Positions 45,151-57,829 of a stretch of DNA of 64,000 nt are shown in pieces. The DNA is from Amaurobius ferox. Its lineage: Eukaryota; Arthropoda; Arachnida; Araneae; Amaurobiidae. The notes below the pieces were generated by a model. The model searched no databases. It saw only the letters and a program-made list of their open reading frames with translations, and was not told the origin of the DNA. Made by a program: the position numbers and the translations under genes. Where the stretch lies: assembly GCA_951213105.1 (NCBI GenBank), contig OX578147.1:124341642-124405641 (forward strand), read 5' to 3'. Position 1 is the first letter of the stretch. Each line of letters starts with the position of its first letter.

Positions 45151-47460
45151 GCACTAACTTAAATGTTATAAACCAAAGCCTCCTCTATACTAAATGCCTG
45201 TTTATTCCTCTCCAAAGTGGGGAATCTTTTGCCACACTGTTTGTCATAGGGTCCTTAGGGCCCAAGCGTTAGTGATATCTATCAAAAGACTTTGAATAAT
45301 GCACCCGATATGTGATAATTGATGATGAGAATTGATCTATCAATAACAATGTGTTGGTAGCTACACAGAAGTCGTCAATACTCATGGTTTTGACTTTCAT
45401 AAGAAAAACCGAAAACTACGGAAAGCATTTAGTGTCTAGAAGACATTGGTTAAACCATGACCTCCTTTCAAATATTGAATTATTTTGAATAACAGAGTAT
45501 TAAAGCAAAACATAGCTCACTTTGTCATCCCTTCCTCATCTTTGAACGAGTTTATAAATGTTGATGCTCGTCAGCTGTTAATCGCAAGGTTGAGGCATGT
45601 TTTATGCGCCCTGTTTAAGCAATCACCTAGTCTTGGGGTCCATTGACACAGATTCGACAAGTATCGACATATAGATGGAACTATGCCGAAAGAAGTTTTT
45701 ATAACATGAAATATGCAGCAACAATATGTGACAGGAAAATTACATTACTGAGAGAGTTATCTTGCTTCCAGTTGCTTCATATTTTTCTAAACTTGTGTCC
45801 AAATTAGAACAATAAACACTTGTAGATCTTTTGCAATTGCTTGTACTTTTCGTTTTCTATCAAATTGATAACATAAATTGTCACGTTTGATTTTCAGTAC
45901 GCCCTTTCCTAATGCCCCAGACATTTTATTTCTCTGGAATTTCTACATTTGTGCTTCAGGTGTTTAACGTTCCATTAATACTCGTCAAGTCAGCAGTATC
46001 ATAACACTTTTACCATTTGTACAGAAAGGCATTCTTCAAAACAGTTATCACTGTGTAACAAAATAATAAATTCGATGAACGATAATAATCGAGAGATAGC
46101 CAAAACAAGGTGCATCACGTCCACACTGCCCTGGAACATATCCCATCCTGGAACATTTACTACATATCCCAGCTTGTTGCCATTTTCTGAAGTTTATCGA
46201 TCAGACAAGAACATTATATGACTAGCAATATAGAAATATTTATAAACATCTGGAAAAACAACACAACTTCGGAAGAAGGTGTTAATAGCAGTATTGGCAA
46301 TGAATTAAAAGTACCAACCTGTTTCGAAAGCAAGAAACATCCTCTTTATTCTGGATAAAAAGACAGAACAACCCCATTGCCATGGGAAAGATGTCTGTTT
46401 AACGGCCTTCGACAGACGTCTTTTTGAGAGTTTTGGAAGCCTGTCCCAAAGTCAAGATATTGCCACTCGTTGGCCTAAGACACACTACAGGGTTCTTTCT
46501 ACTGTATTTATATTAGTTACATTAATTATATCGTATTCTCATTGATCGTCATATTAGTCTTATTAATTGACTAGATATATATTAGACGAATTATGATATA
46601 ATTATACTTTATATTTAATTTTTATAGTTTAATAAAATTAGTTTCTAATTGAATAATGTAAATTCGAAATTTTATATTTTAAAACGCAAAATTTTGAAAA
46701 TTCAATTATTTAGGTCAAAATTCAATGACTTTGGTATGATATATTATAATGAGGTATGATATTATTGCAGTACTGATGCCATCAATAAACGATATTGATA
46801 TCGCATTAGTGTCGACACCGAGCTCGTGCAAACAGATTCTATCTCATGCTTTTCAAGCCTTATCGCATTCCCTTACCTGAAAAGTCTAAATAATATCAAA
46901 ACTGGTTCAAGTGTGATGTAGGGATGACGGTGAGCAAATTTTTGCTTTAATGTATCGTCTTGTTATACAAACAAAGTCGTTTTACATGTCAAGAGGTCAT
47001 GGCATATTGTGCGTTTTCTCGATCTACAGTGCTAGCACAAGCGTTGTGGTTTAAACATCAATGCACACTTATATTATATAATAGTATCAATTAATATCAC
47101 CATTTGCATAACCTCTAGTGAAATATACAGGAAATCCAGTTAATTTTTAATAATAATAGAAACACATTTTTCTTCCTTGCTATTATATTTTTATAAAAAC
47201 TGTAAATGACATTGATTGGAACTTTTAAAAAGTATTTACTAAAAACAATGCAAACATGTTGTCTTTGATTTTGGTTATAAAAATTATGAATACAAATTTA
47301 AAACCAATGCATGTTTTAAGTTCATATATTAATATTGCTATAAATAGCGGGGGCGTGTGAATTTTTATATGGAGATATCAGTTAAAATATAATTAGCAAT
47401 GCGAGATATAAAACCTAAAAATATGTTATAATCATCATAACGTAAAATGTTAAACAAAAT
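45151..47460. other. dlg intron, nothing recognised
   Basis: AT-rich intron. A GC-richer stretch at 46320-46490 has a short inverted pair (AGATGTCTG and CAGACGTCT near 46390-46420) but no classifiable element. Confidence 0.45.
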
Positions 47461-47469
47461 GTCAATATA

Positions 47470-48010
47470 CTAATAATAAAGATAAAAATAATACTAATAC
47501 TAAAGATAAAAATAATACTAATACTAAAGATAAAAATAATACTAATACTAAAGATAAAAATAACGAGCTTAAACCTAAAAAGTTAAGATTAAAGTTAAAC
47601 AAACAGTTTAAACATAAAAATTTAACAGTAAATTAAATATAAAAAGTTAACGCTAGCGTTAAACATTAAAAGTTAATGCAAAATTTTATCATTAATATTT
47701 TAAACACCAATAGCTAACACTAAAATTAAACACAAAGAGCTTAAACATAAAAATCTAACACTAAAGTTAAACAAAAGTATTCGAACTTTAACACTAAAGA
47801 TAAACAAAAGTATTCGAACATTAACACTAAAGTTAAGCAAAAGTATCCGAACATCAACACTAAAGTTAAACATAAAATAACTTTTATTAGTTAAAGTTAA
47901 AGTTAAAGTTAACTAGCGTTAAAGTTAAATATAAAACCTAATATAAAAGTTAAACGTAAAATGTTGATAGTAAGGTTAAATATAAAAATTTGTTATTAAA
48001 TTTAAACATT
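47470..48010. repeat. Block of AT-rich minisatellites
   Basis: From 47470, a 24-bp unit containing AAAGATAAAAATAATACTAA is repeated about four times. From 47760, a unit of about 36 bp containing TAAACAAAAGTATTCGAAC and TTAACACTAAAG is repeated three times. Linking sequence is rich in AAAGTTAAAC throughout. Confidence 0.85.
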
Positions 48011-48448
48011 AAAAGGACATGTACATTCTTAAATAATGTATGAAACATTTATTTTTAATACCATATTTTCATTAAAGAAAAATTGTATTTGTTGATAATT
48101 AAACATTTTTGATACCTTTAGTTTTGACTATTTAAACTTTCTTAAATTGTAGTCAAAACTAGAATTTATAATTTCTCTTTATATGTTCGTGTCTAAAACA
48201 ATATGTTGTCAACTAAGTTTTCACCATTATTGTTTTTAATTCTTTTCACTATTTATAAGACTTTAAATATGATTATGGATATTTTTCAGAGAAATATGTA
48301 CCAAAGTAACATTTTATCGAATATATTTGAAGATACCACAACTGAAGAAAATAAAACTTTAATAGCACTAAACTAATTACAAAGTCTTAAAGCAATTCTA
48401 ACCAAATAACAAAAATGTCTCTTATTTACTGTTAAATCATCAAACTAC

Positions 48449-48555
48449 CTGGCAATAATTGGTAACCGCGAAATCTTCTATTTTTGGGATCGTCAGAGTG
48501 GGTCCTTTGTTCTCCGAACGTGAGCCTGTCTCCCTACTATAAACAATGCTTTCAT
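48449..48555 (-). CDS. Candidate alternative dlg exon (HOOK region), would terminate the protein
   Basis: Acceptor GTTTTCCTTAAAG ends at 48556; possible donor CAG/GTAGTT follows 48449. The frame reads DESIVYSRETGSRSENKG, then TLTIPKIEDFAVTNYCQ, with codon-like, GC-richer composition against AT-rich flanks. Its start phase fits the microexon upstream (G+AT = Asp). Its end phase does not fit the exon at 44992. Without splicing the frame stops two codons on (VV, TGA). It could be an alternative last exon, a poison exon, or part of another gene. I do not recognise this peptide in known DLG proteins. Confidence 0.4.
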
Positions 48556-48659
48556 CTTTAAGGAAAACATTTAAAATAGGCATTAGATTATATGTAATAT
48601 TATCTACCACCCATTTTAAATTACCCATTTAAAATAGGTTAAATATTAAAATATGTAAA

Positions 48660-50120
48660 TAGATTATATGAAAGATAGTTTGTCGTGGAGCCCCAAGCCA
48701 AGAAATGCTAAAGAATAGAAAAAGGTTGATTTGTAAAATGTCAGCTTTTTTTACTTAAAAAAATGCAAGTATAGAAAAAATTTAATTAAATTTAATTAAA
48801 AAAACGCAAGTATACAAAAAAAGTTTTAAAAATTCGAAAAATTCGCACACAGCAAATAGAACGTTATGAGAATATTAAAAAATACGCACAAAAGTTATAA
48901 ACCATATTTTGTATAAAGATGGGGAAGCCTAGCTTCAAACAACAGGCTTTATCTATCAATAATTAGAAAGGTACTTGGATAAAACTTTTCGAAATAATTT
49001 TTTTTGTTCTAAATTGTAAATATTTTTATACATGATACTAAAATTTTTAAACTTCATCTATGATAACCTCTAATTTTTCTTTTCATAAATACTATTTTAC
49101 AATGATATTAATCATGTGTCTGCTCAAATATATTGAAAACTGCAAAATTAATTTACAATTATATCGCTCCAGTTAATGCACGCTAAAGATAACCCAACTG
49201 TCCTGTAGGAACCAGAAAATAAATAATTTTAAATAATTAATAATAAATAATGTTCGTTAGTTGATGATGCTTGTAACTCTAAAGCTCTTACATTGGAATT
49301 TTTGTACAACTGCAAGTAAATTTTTGTTATAACTTATTTCAGTTTGTTGATAAAATTATTGCCTTGCAAACATCTCTTGAGCTTTCTCAGTAGCTGTTAT
49401 TGTTCTGCCACACAATTTATCTAAATTTATCTTCGTGACAGCTATGATTTAAAAAATTTAAATGATTCCAAATACGGTTTTCCGAAATCCATTTATTGAG
49501 GTATTCGGTATTGTTGAACTGCGGTTATCAGGACTGGTTCAATAATCAAACGATTAATAAATCGGCTTCAAAACCTATCGGTAAGAAAACAAAATAGAAA
49601 GCACGCCCCTCTATAAATTAAATGCAAAATTCATTTCGTTTGGTAAATCGATAATTTCTTGTTTGATCTTTTAAATAACGTAACTTTTGGATTTAAATTT
49701 TATGCCATCATGTAGGTCTCGATCATTATCATGGCTTGTAGATAGACAATTTTAGAGTATTTGAGTATTAAGCAAACCATTCAGATACAAAAATAATTGT
49801 TGAATTAATGTAGTTAAAAAAAGTGTTTTTACCCGGAATTTTTAAAACAAGTATTTTGAAAATTTAGGGTGTATAGAGGATTTAGAACTGAGCACGGAGC
49901 AAGGAAAACAACACATGGGCCTTAAGCACCAATCAACATATACATCAGCACCCCAACCATGTCTCAATTCAGTCCTAAATTGCATTCAATTGTGCTCTTT
50001 TGGGATATAATCATAGGTTCAAAACCAGTCATCTTTCTGTAGCTCAAAGTGATCTAGATGACTGGCTTTAATTCGTGTTTCCCATGCTGCCAAATCATCA
50101 CTCTCTCACAAAAATTTCAT
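48660..50120. other. dlg intron, nothing recognised
   Basis: AT-rich. A GC-richer piece at 49870-50060 is unrecognised. No RNA gene or element ends are seen. Confidence 0.45.
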
Positions 50121-50149
50121 GGTAAAAACTCCCCACGAAATACAACAAA

Positions 50150-50235
50150 CAACAAAGTTACACCTTTCCAAAAATGTTATACTTTCCAAAAGTTACTGCA
50201 TTCCAAAAAGTTACTACTTTCCAAAAAACTTATTT
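50150..50235. repeat. Short tandem repeat, about 20-bp unit
   Basis: Units of TTTCCAAAAAGTTACTAC with variants, about four copies. Confidence 0.6.
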
Positions 50236-50524
50236 AATCTCAAGGTTTGCGCCACGTTTTCGCAGGACCGGAGCTGTACTCTCAGGTCTAGGGTACCTTG
50301 CTGAAGTATCAAATCTAATATATCCCTTCTTAGTCTTAGTCAATTTAAAATGAAAAGGGCTATGTGTGATTTGGAAGGAGGGTTGGGGTCTTTCGGCAGG
50401 ATATTCTAGACCTGAAAGTATAGATTTAGTCCTGCAAGGACTTAGCTATTTTGAGATTTCATAAAATTTTTGGAAGAAAGTTTTTGATTTTAATACTTGG
50501 CGAGAAGTTTTTTACAACGAATTA

Positions 50525-50682
50525 ACGTTTCTGTGAAATCTCAATATTTTTTTTTTACCACGAAGTAATGTTTTTGTGAGATTTCAATATTTTTTACCAC
50601 GAAATAATGTTTTTGTGAGATTTCAGTATTTTTTACCACGAAGTAATGTTTTTGTGAGATTTCAATATTTTTGCCGCAATAT
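50525..50682. repeat. Tandem repeat, about 43-bp unit, four copies
   Basis: Units of TTTACCACGAAGTAATGTTT followed by TTGTGAGATTTCAATATTT. Copies are nearly identical, and it lies directly before SINE copy 5. Confidence 0.9.
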
Positions 50683-50722
50683 TTATCCACATTATTATGC
50701 AATAACGATATATGAAGCATTT

Positions 50723-51165
50723 GGGCTGGACAGCCCAGTAGTTAGAGCACAGCGATTACACCCAATGGACCCGAGTTCGATTCCTGACTCTGCTTAAACT
50801 GTCCTCGTGTTCACCAGAGTACAGACACGTTAAATATGCGGTCTGAGAGTCCTTTCGAGAGGATGTGTTTGGCGCAGCATATCCTTTTTGGATTTTGTGC
50901 CACAAAACCCAATCAACCAACCTTTCGAGAGGTTGGTGGTAGGGGAAATATGGTATAGTCCCTGTGGATACTGCTCCCAGTGGGAATTATCTCCCGCATG
51001 CTTTATTTGCCTAAGCGATAATATTTAGAAATAGTTTTACAAAACATGATTTGATGTAAATAGCGTCTATAAGGGTATCTCCAGTTGAAATCTGGGCGTT
51101 ATGAAAATTGCAAAAACTTTGGACAGGAAGAGCAACACAAACAGGTTTATGACAAACAGCTAGAG
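50723..51165 (+). mobile_element. tRNA-derived SINE with long tail (copy 5)
   Basis: Head GGCTGGACAGCCCAGTAGTT, B box GTTCGATTCC (50775-50784), the shared body, then the long tail otherwise seen only after copy 1 (TAGAAATAGTTTT, GATGTAAATAGCGTCTATAA, GGGTATCTCCAGTTGAAATC). A second small SINE fragment is inserted at 50863-50920. Confidence 0.75.
50863..50920 (+). mobile_element. Truncated SINE tail inserted in a SINE, 12-bp target duplication
   Basis: A 58-bp insert (GTTTGGCGCAGCATATCC, then GGATTTTGTGCCACAAAACC and an AATCAACC tail) is flanked by exact CCTTTCGAGAGG copies at 50851-50862 and 50921-50932. The tail resembles a different, common spider SINE 3' end known to me from memory. It was 5'-truncated on insertion. 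Confidence 0.75.
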
Positions 51166-51219
51166 TTGATATAGTATGCTTTGCGGACTCGAAACAGTTT
51201 AAAAAACAGTTAAAATTAA

Positions 51220-51395
51220 ATATGTGGGTCTGAAAGTCTTTTCGAGAGGTTGGTGGTAGAGGAAGTAGAGTGGAGGTCCTTCTGGAGGTCGTCCCCAATG
51301 TGTTCCTGTTTACATTGGATGTTGCTGTCACGACGGTCCAAACAAATACGTTACACCTTACGATAGGTTGGACGCTTTGGGTCGAAAGAAAGAAA
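51220..51395 (+). mobile_element. tRNA-derived SINE (copy 6), 5'-truncated
   Basis: Starts in the body (AAATATGTGGGTCTGAAAGT), passes GAGAGGTTGGTGGTAGAGGA and ends GGGTCGAAAGAAAGAAATA, the same 3' end as copy 2. Confidence 0.7.
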
Positions 51396-51759
51396 TATAT
51401 ATGAATATATGAGGTATTGCAAATTGTACTTTACCGCTGAGCGCCATTTATTTTAGAATTTTCAGTTTTTGAAATTCTAAATTAAATTTATCAAGTATAA
51501 AAAAACATGTTTCACCCACCAAAGCAGGCAGAATGGGCTCATCATTCATTATAATCGGTTAAGTACTTAAAGCTATAGGTCTGTCAACATTGAAGAAGAA
51601 AAAAAAGCTGGAACAACAGTAGTAAAAAGTGCCATTTTAAAGTTCTTTCTATCTCGAGGGCTAATAATAATTAAAGTGTTTTTGTAAATTGAAAGTTCCT
51701 AATAATAATTGATTATTTGTGCAATAAATGTGTAAATTGAAATTAAAATGCTTCGTTAG

Positions 51760-52132
51760 TTATAGCATAAACATTTGATTCAAAGTCGAAACTTGTCTTG
51801 GAGACAAAATCAGCCTACTCCAGAACAAAAATACAAAGAAACCACAACCAGGAGTGGCAGATACAGAACAACCACCTTCTTTCCCTTGTTAGGGTTGGTA
51901 ACTTTGCCATTTCATCCTGACGAATGGGATTGTTTTTTGCATTAGTCATAGCATACACAGTTGATTCAAAGTCAAAACTGGTTGTGGAGACAAAATCAGC
52001 CTACTTCCGAACAAAAATACAAAGAAACCACACCAAGAGAGGCAGATACAGAACAATTACCTTTTTTCCTTTGCTAGGGTTGGTTACTATGCCATTTCAT
52101 CCTGACGAATCGGAATGTTTTTTGCTTTCGAA
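51760..52132 (+). repeat. 186-bp tandem duplication
   Basis: TTGATTCAAAGTC, GACAAAATCAGCCTACT, AACAAAAATACAAAGAAACC and GCCATTTCATCCTGACGAAT occur twice at about 186-bp spacing. Identity is roughly 90 percent by eye. No coding content is recognised. Confidence 0.85.
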
Positions 52133-52739
52133 CTATATTTCCACTATTTATGCTGTTACTAACGAAGTATTTTAGATTCAGTTGAGTTTCTTCTTCAAAC
52201 TAGAAAAGGTTCACGTCATTATCCGGAATTTAAAGCAGGGATTACCAAAATTCATTCATTCAATTTTTCATAGTCGCGCCCTGCCTGCTTTTGAAAATCA
52301 GAGATAAAATTAACTGCTGTGCGAACCGCACATGAAAGAATCCTGTCGTTCATCGTATGGGTATTAGCGCGTAACAATTGCCACGCATGCGCACAAATAT
52401 CCTCTGCTCCCCATAGCAATGCCTAGTTTGTGATAACATCTGATAACTAGAGAAAGAATGGAATCGAAAATTGCTATTTTTATGCTTCCTGTTGAAAATT
52501 AACAGAAAGTCAGAAAATAGAGTAATTAATTTTTTTTTGCTGAAATGCGAAGATATGCACCTATATATTTTGCCAAACTATAGAATTGTGTTAATATTTT
52601 TTCGAATACGGCAAAATAAGGAAATAATAAATAAAACATGCATATTTCTATGTATTTAAAAATAAATAAATATGAAGTAAAAAAGTATCAAAATTCTTTA
52701 GAAAGAATATTTTTCGGTCTCTCCGATGGTATTAAGAGG

Positions 52740-53040
52740 GAAATTGCTAAGATCGAGTATTTTTCATTTCTAGGAAACCAATTTGTGTGAAAATCGCTCA
52801 AAATCCTGCTTCAGCCTAAAATAACTAAAAAGGTAAATCTAATTAAAAAAAATGTAGCTGAGGTTTGTCGTAGCAGCAGTTTAGCTAACTCAGTACCAAA
52901 TTTCGTGGTTGTCTGAAACTTAGACTTCCGCTGCAGATCTACAGATGACACACACACACACACACATACACACACACAAACACATGCACGCACACACACA
53001 CACATGCACGCACACACACACACACACACATACATCTTAT
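52740..53040. mobile_element. Possible relict of a Helentron-like or similar element with CA microsatellite
   Basis: GTACCAAATTTCGTGGTTGT, then CTGCAGATCTACAGATGA, leads into CA repeats (about 52948-53034, with CATGCACG interruptions). This is the same order of motifs (conserved box, then microsatellite) as in the elements at 23128 and 31474, but the ends were not found. Confidence 0.35.
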
Positions 53041-55658
53041 ATTATGCAAGATTATCGCGAAGTGTACATGATCTAATGTTCAACTAAGTAATAAATAATA
53101 TATTAATAGATCGATTTTTTGTAGTGAAATGTAAATTTCAGAATCATAAAAACACATGAATATAAAATAGTATCTATTTATTGGCAGTCAGTATTTTCTT
53201 ACAGATATTCTGGCAACAAAAATAAAGGCAGAGAAGCTCAGGTAAAGAAATAGAACTTATCTTTGTTCTAAAGATAGTCAGGAGGTTGGGTAGAAAAGTT
53301 TGAAGAGATTTCAAGAAGAGGAAGAAGTAGAAGTTTTAAAGAACTTTCCGTGTATCCTCCTAGTTAAGGCTTTACACGTTAAAGTACACAGATGGGATTG
53401 GATACAGCACTATAAGAAAGGAAAAGCGCTATATCTTCAAGACAATAAAAGGTAAGGTGGCATTTGCACATACACTAAATACTTATCTATCTGTCATTCG
53501 TTTAAGACAGGGATGCTTAATCTTTTTTCTATTGTTGCGAATTAAAATATTTGATTTATTATTTTAATTTATTTCGGCTAGTGACATCTGGTGAAGAATT
53601 TTGGATATAAATTGGCGTTGAAGGTATTTTTGAGATTGTTCGGTCCTCACCAAATATAGTGTACAGAGGCCATGTTTTTATTTAAGACTTTCGAGGAAAA
53701 GCATAAAAAAAAAGCTAAGGCATTCGATTTCAAAGCAGTAATAATAACTTACGTATGCCACGATATACATATTTACTTTAGAATATGTCTTGTGTTCGAT
53801 TGGCCAGGCCATTTTTGTTCAGCCATTTACAGCTTGTGGCATGCCAACACGAGAGATATGGTCTTCTACACTTGGTTTAGCCATGGCTGATCCAAGGGAT
53901 TGGCGACAACAACGCTTTAAAATTTAGCGAAGGGAATTGGAAATGATATAAACTAATAGTGTAATATTTCAAAATTTTACTTCTCGCTACATTTTTGGCT
54001 AAAAAAATACCACGGTACACCGACTGGGAATCAAGATTTTAAGCATTAAATAAATTGCTAGAACATGCTAAGTACTTAAGGCTTAATCTGGATATATTTC
54101 GAAAGTAATGTTTTGTACGAAATATCAGCAAAGTTTTTAAAATTGGATAAATGTTTTTTTTTTTTAAATAAATTTCCATCAGTGTTTTTGTCGAATATTC
54201 ATTTATCACAAAATTGGAAAAAAATAGAGGCCTAGGCCTCTTCAATTTGTAGAAGAAATGAAAAAATAGGAAATCATATCTTTTTTCTTTGTTAAATATA
54301 TCGTAATAGCAAAAGCAGAAACTTAATGATTAGCAAATTAGCGATAATTAATGTGAAGACGATTGCAGCAACAAAGAGCAAATAATGAAACCTCCAAAGA
54401 TTGTATAATGTTCTATAGAAATAAATATATCAATTAGATTTATTTTATCAAAATTAATTGATATAATCTGATATTATATGTATATTGGAGCAACATTTGA
54501 TACATTATTACTGTAATGGAAATATGTGTTAAAATGCTATTAATTATGGTATTATATGTTGTGGATACTAGTAATGGTCTACATGCCAACACTAGAGGCC
54601 ATAAATATTATACACTTATATAAATTTGCACTGGGTAATACTGTAGCAAATTCATTTGGATGATTGACATTTTAATGTATTAAAAACAAGAATATAAAAT
54701 TAAGATGTCACTATCATTATCAAAAGATTGCAGTGGGGAATATGTTTACTGAATATGGAATAATAGTAAATAATTTTCAGGTGAAAAAGTTAGAGATGCC
54801 TAAGGATCATTTTGAACAGTCTAATTTCAATAGATAAGTTGAATGCATGAACGGAATTTCAGAATGAAATAAGGTTTGCATGAACATATGCCACCCTAAG
54901 AACAAAACAGAAAATAACATATTCAGATATTCAAACAAGTCAAAGAAAAGATAGGTGATAAAGGAAAGGAAAGATAGCTAATGGAAAAAGCATGCTGCAA
55001 TAAGCTGAAGCTCTAGGGGGTGCAAATGAGGAAAGTAAAAAAGCAGCAAAGTCTCGCAACCTTACAAAAATATCACAGGAGTCCACCTTTTTCAAATATG
55101 CAAATTCTAGTATATTGTCAGCGATGTACAGCTGACTAAGCTTTGACTGACATAAAGGTTTTCAGTCATATGTCCCACGTGGCATCCGGGAGAATCAGAA
55201 GACACCAGACTGTACGACTGACATGGTCATGAATGTGACTTTTTTCCCCAGTGAGTCAGAAAGGAACCGCAGTCAAGCTGTAGGGACAAAACTCCAACAT
55301 CCGCTCAGTTGATGTGGAAAGGTTGTTGAACATGCTAAATTACCACAGGTTTACTAGAGTGTAACATAAATTTAGTTCATTATATCTTGTTCTTTATTAA
55401 AGGCTCTTTGGCCGTGTGAACACACATGAATCTTGCTAAATAAATTTACTGTTTTTCCTTTTTAATTGTAACTAATGTATAACGGTAGTTTTCAAATTTT
55501 TTAAAACTGAGACAGATTAAGATACAGCTTAATCCTTTTAACAAAATAAGTTTGTCAGTTTATAATTTTGGATTTCTTTTCATATCAACAAAATTTCCAA
55601 AACTATGACTAATTATTCGCATATGATACCTTGTCACTCCAAATTATGGCATTATGAA
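53041..55658. other. dlg intron, nothing firm
   Basis: Mostly AT-rich. TGTTGCGAATTAAAA at about 53534 resembles the start of the solo LTR at 3606, but no matching end follows. GC-richer sequence at 55010-55330 may be an old element; no family is recognised. Confidence 0.4.
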
Positions 55659-55799
55659 GGGCGCCCATAGAACCTTTTCCAGGGAGGAGCAAACTCAAGA
55701 ATAAGAAGTGCAACACCGACTAACTTGCTGGCCGGCATTGTAATATTCAACGTCCAGAGAGGGGCAATTTGCCTCTCTAGTCCTCCCCTATGGGTGCCC
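55659..55799. mobile_element. Small MITE-like element
   Basis: GGGCGCCCATAG (55659-55670) and CTATGGGTGCCC (55788-55799) are inverted with one mismatch, 141 bp end to end. An inner inverted pair, AGAGAGG and CCTCTCT, lies near 55756-55779. No target duplication is evident. Confidence 0.45.
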
Positions 55800-56176
55800 G
55801 TGGGCATTACCGTGTTTAATTTGTTAATTTCTTATTTTTTTACTATACCCCATTTCAAGTCCACATATTTCCTTTTATTTTCTTTTATCAAACTAGGTAT
55901 CCGTGCTGTAGAATTTTTACTAGCTCGTAGTTAATGTTTCTTTTGGTACTTAACTATTGGCTAACTCGAACTGAATAATGAAACCCAAATTTTTCAAAAC
56001 GATCTTCTACTTTATCATTTTACTCCAGCAATTCATGTCGCAATTTCGTTTTTGCTAAATAGATATTTTACGGGATATCATGATGGTCGTTCTCGATCAC
56101 ATTTGACGTAAAAAATAATGTGAAAAAAAATGCTCAGCACATGACTCCATTCAGACTTAAATTCATTTTTTATTCT

Positions 56177-56231
<55 letters not shown>
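56177..56231. repeat. TA dinucleotide microsatellite
   Basis: About 27 uninterrupted TA units. It follows GCTCAGCACATGACTCCATTC at 56130, which recalls the start of the Helentron-like family, so it may mark a worn copy. Confidence 0.9.
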
Positions 56232-56234
<3 letters not shown>

Positions 56235-56879
56235 TCTTATAGCACAAAATAGTTGTTACATCGAAAATTTACAGTTTTAAAATTAATTCCTACTTTTGGC
56301 GACATACTGTCTTTTAAAATGACGCCAAGTCGCCAAATATAAACAAAAAATGAGAATGTTTATTCTAAAGTAAAATTTGATTCCTTTAGGTATCAAAAAG
56401 TGCGTGTAAAACAAGCATTTGTTTAATGTATTAAAGCATATTCTCATTTACTTCAATTTTACAATTTTGTGGAATGTTCCGAAACAAAGGCCATATTCAT
56501 TTCGATTTGCACCAACATGTAATCAGCATCGAATTAGTTGGATTGATAGTGATAATTTAGCTGGAATAGATGCACATAAATTGCACAGGCAAACACACAA
56601 ACATATTTACGTCACTTTCAAAATAGTTGAAGTTTGCTTTTGCTTTTTTCGTGTGAGTTAGTGACAATTGAGTGCCAAATTGTTGACATTCTAAAGCGTC
56701 TGAAACGTATAAAGTCATCGGAAACTCTAATTTTAGATATCTTACAATTACTTCTGTATACACATATTTCCTATTGTAGAGAAAATAAAAATAATCTGTG
56801 AGAAAAATTAATAACTGTTTTCTGTTTCACATTACGGGACCAGCAATAGCGTGGTCAAGTTGTTTTAATTAAACTTGTG

Positions 56880-57480
56880 GACTACACTGAGAGCTCAAAA
56901 GTTACGGGATAGGTATGTAATAAAGGGTTAGTCCTTCTTGATCCCTCAGTAGCTCAGCCACACATCGAGGCATGGAGTAAACCAGTCGCCGGTACCTTTC
57001 TGCAGAGATGGCCGTCAACATATCCTGCAGTGCAGTTAATAATTATGCTGTATTGAATGGTGTTAGATTCATTGATTCTAACTTGTTTTCATTATGTCAC
57101 ACAAATATTCCAAGAGGTTCACGTCGAGGTGGTTCACATCGATCATACATTTGGTGGCGTGTCCCTTGATAAACAGCTTAGTAACCAAAGACTGGTGACG
57201 TGTTGCATTATCTTGTTGGAATACCCCTTTCAACATCAGTGTTCTGGAGAGTGATAACGGGATGCAAGTGATTTGTGATAATGTTCATGTATATCATGAC
57301 TGTCCGCGATTGCTCCAAACGGATCAGAAAGTCTAATATTGGCCATGTGAACACCCTCCATACCAACACATTCTTGTAACTTTTGCGTTTCAGTGTATAT
57401 GCCAATACCTACAGAAATGGATAGCGCTTCCATTGCAGGTAACAGTATTCACGGACTGGTTTCATGTTTTGTATGCATTC
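56880..57480 (-). pseudogene. Tc1/mariner transposase remnant (catalytic part)
   Basis: Minus-strand pieces in order: VLVWRVFTWPILDFLIRLE then MIYMNIITNHLHPVI (about 57390-57260); GVFQQDNATRHQS with the catalytic Asp (about 57232-57194); NHLDVNLLEYLCDIM in place of the usual SPDLNPIE.LWD (about 57138-57090); AISAERYRRLVYSMPRC (about 57010-56960). The second-motif residues have drifted. Several frameshifts; dead copy. The next remnant (57830) is on the opposite strand. Confidence 0.75.
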
Positions 57481-57829
57481 ACAGCATGGGATAGCCAATA
57501 ACTGCAATTGAAGCAAAAACTTTGCATGTGCCACAATAGTGTAAATATATTTTGTGGCGAACAAATTTAGTCACATTATGGAGGTGGAATTAAATTTTTA
57601 AACAATGAGCTCTGGCTACACGAGGTTGTTACAACCAAATTCTTATTCACGGAAACCGTCTACAGAGGGTAATTCCAAAGTTATGATTGCACTCTTATTG
57701 TAGCTAACAACATCCATGGATTATATAGTTGGAAAAAAGCGTGCACAACTGCGAAAATCAATAAATCAGAAACACTATGTGTTGTAGTGCTCAAACTTAT
57801 ACATGCTTCGAAAAATAAAGTGCGTCCAT

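Noticed and set aside
53200..53242. Plus-strand exon-like segment between TTTTCTTACAG and GTAAAG
   Set aside because: Short, no recognisable peptide, and no neighbouring exons on the plus strand. Splice-like words of this strength are expected by chance in AT-rich DNA.
53534..53900. Second LTR starting TGTTGCGAA, with a possible primer-binding site near 53903
   Set aside because: Only the first nine bases match the solo LTR at 3606. There is no CA end, no target duplication and no internal region.
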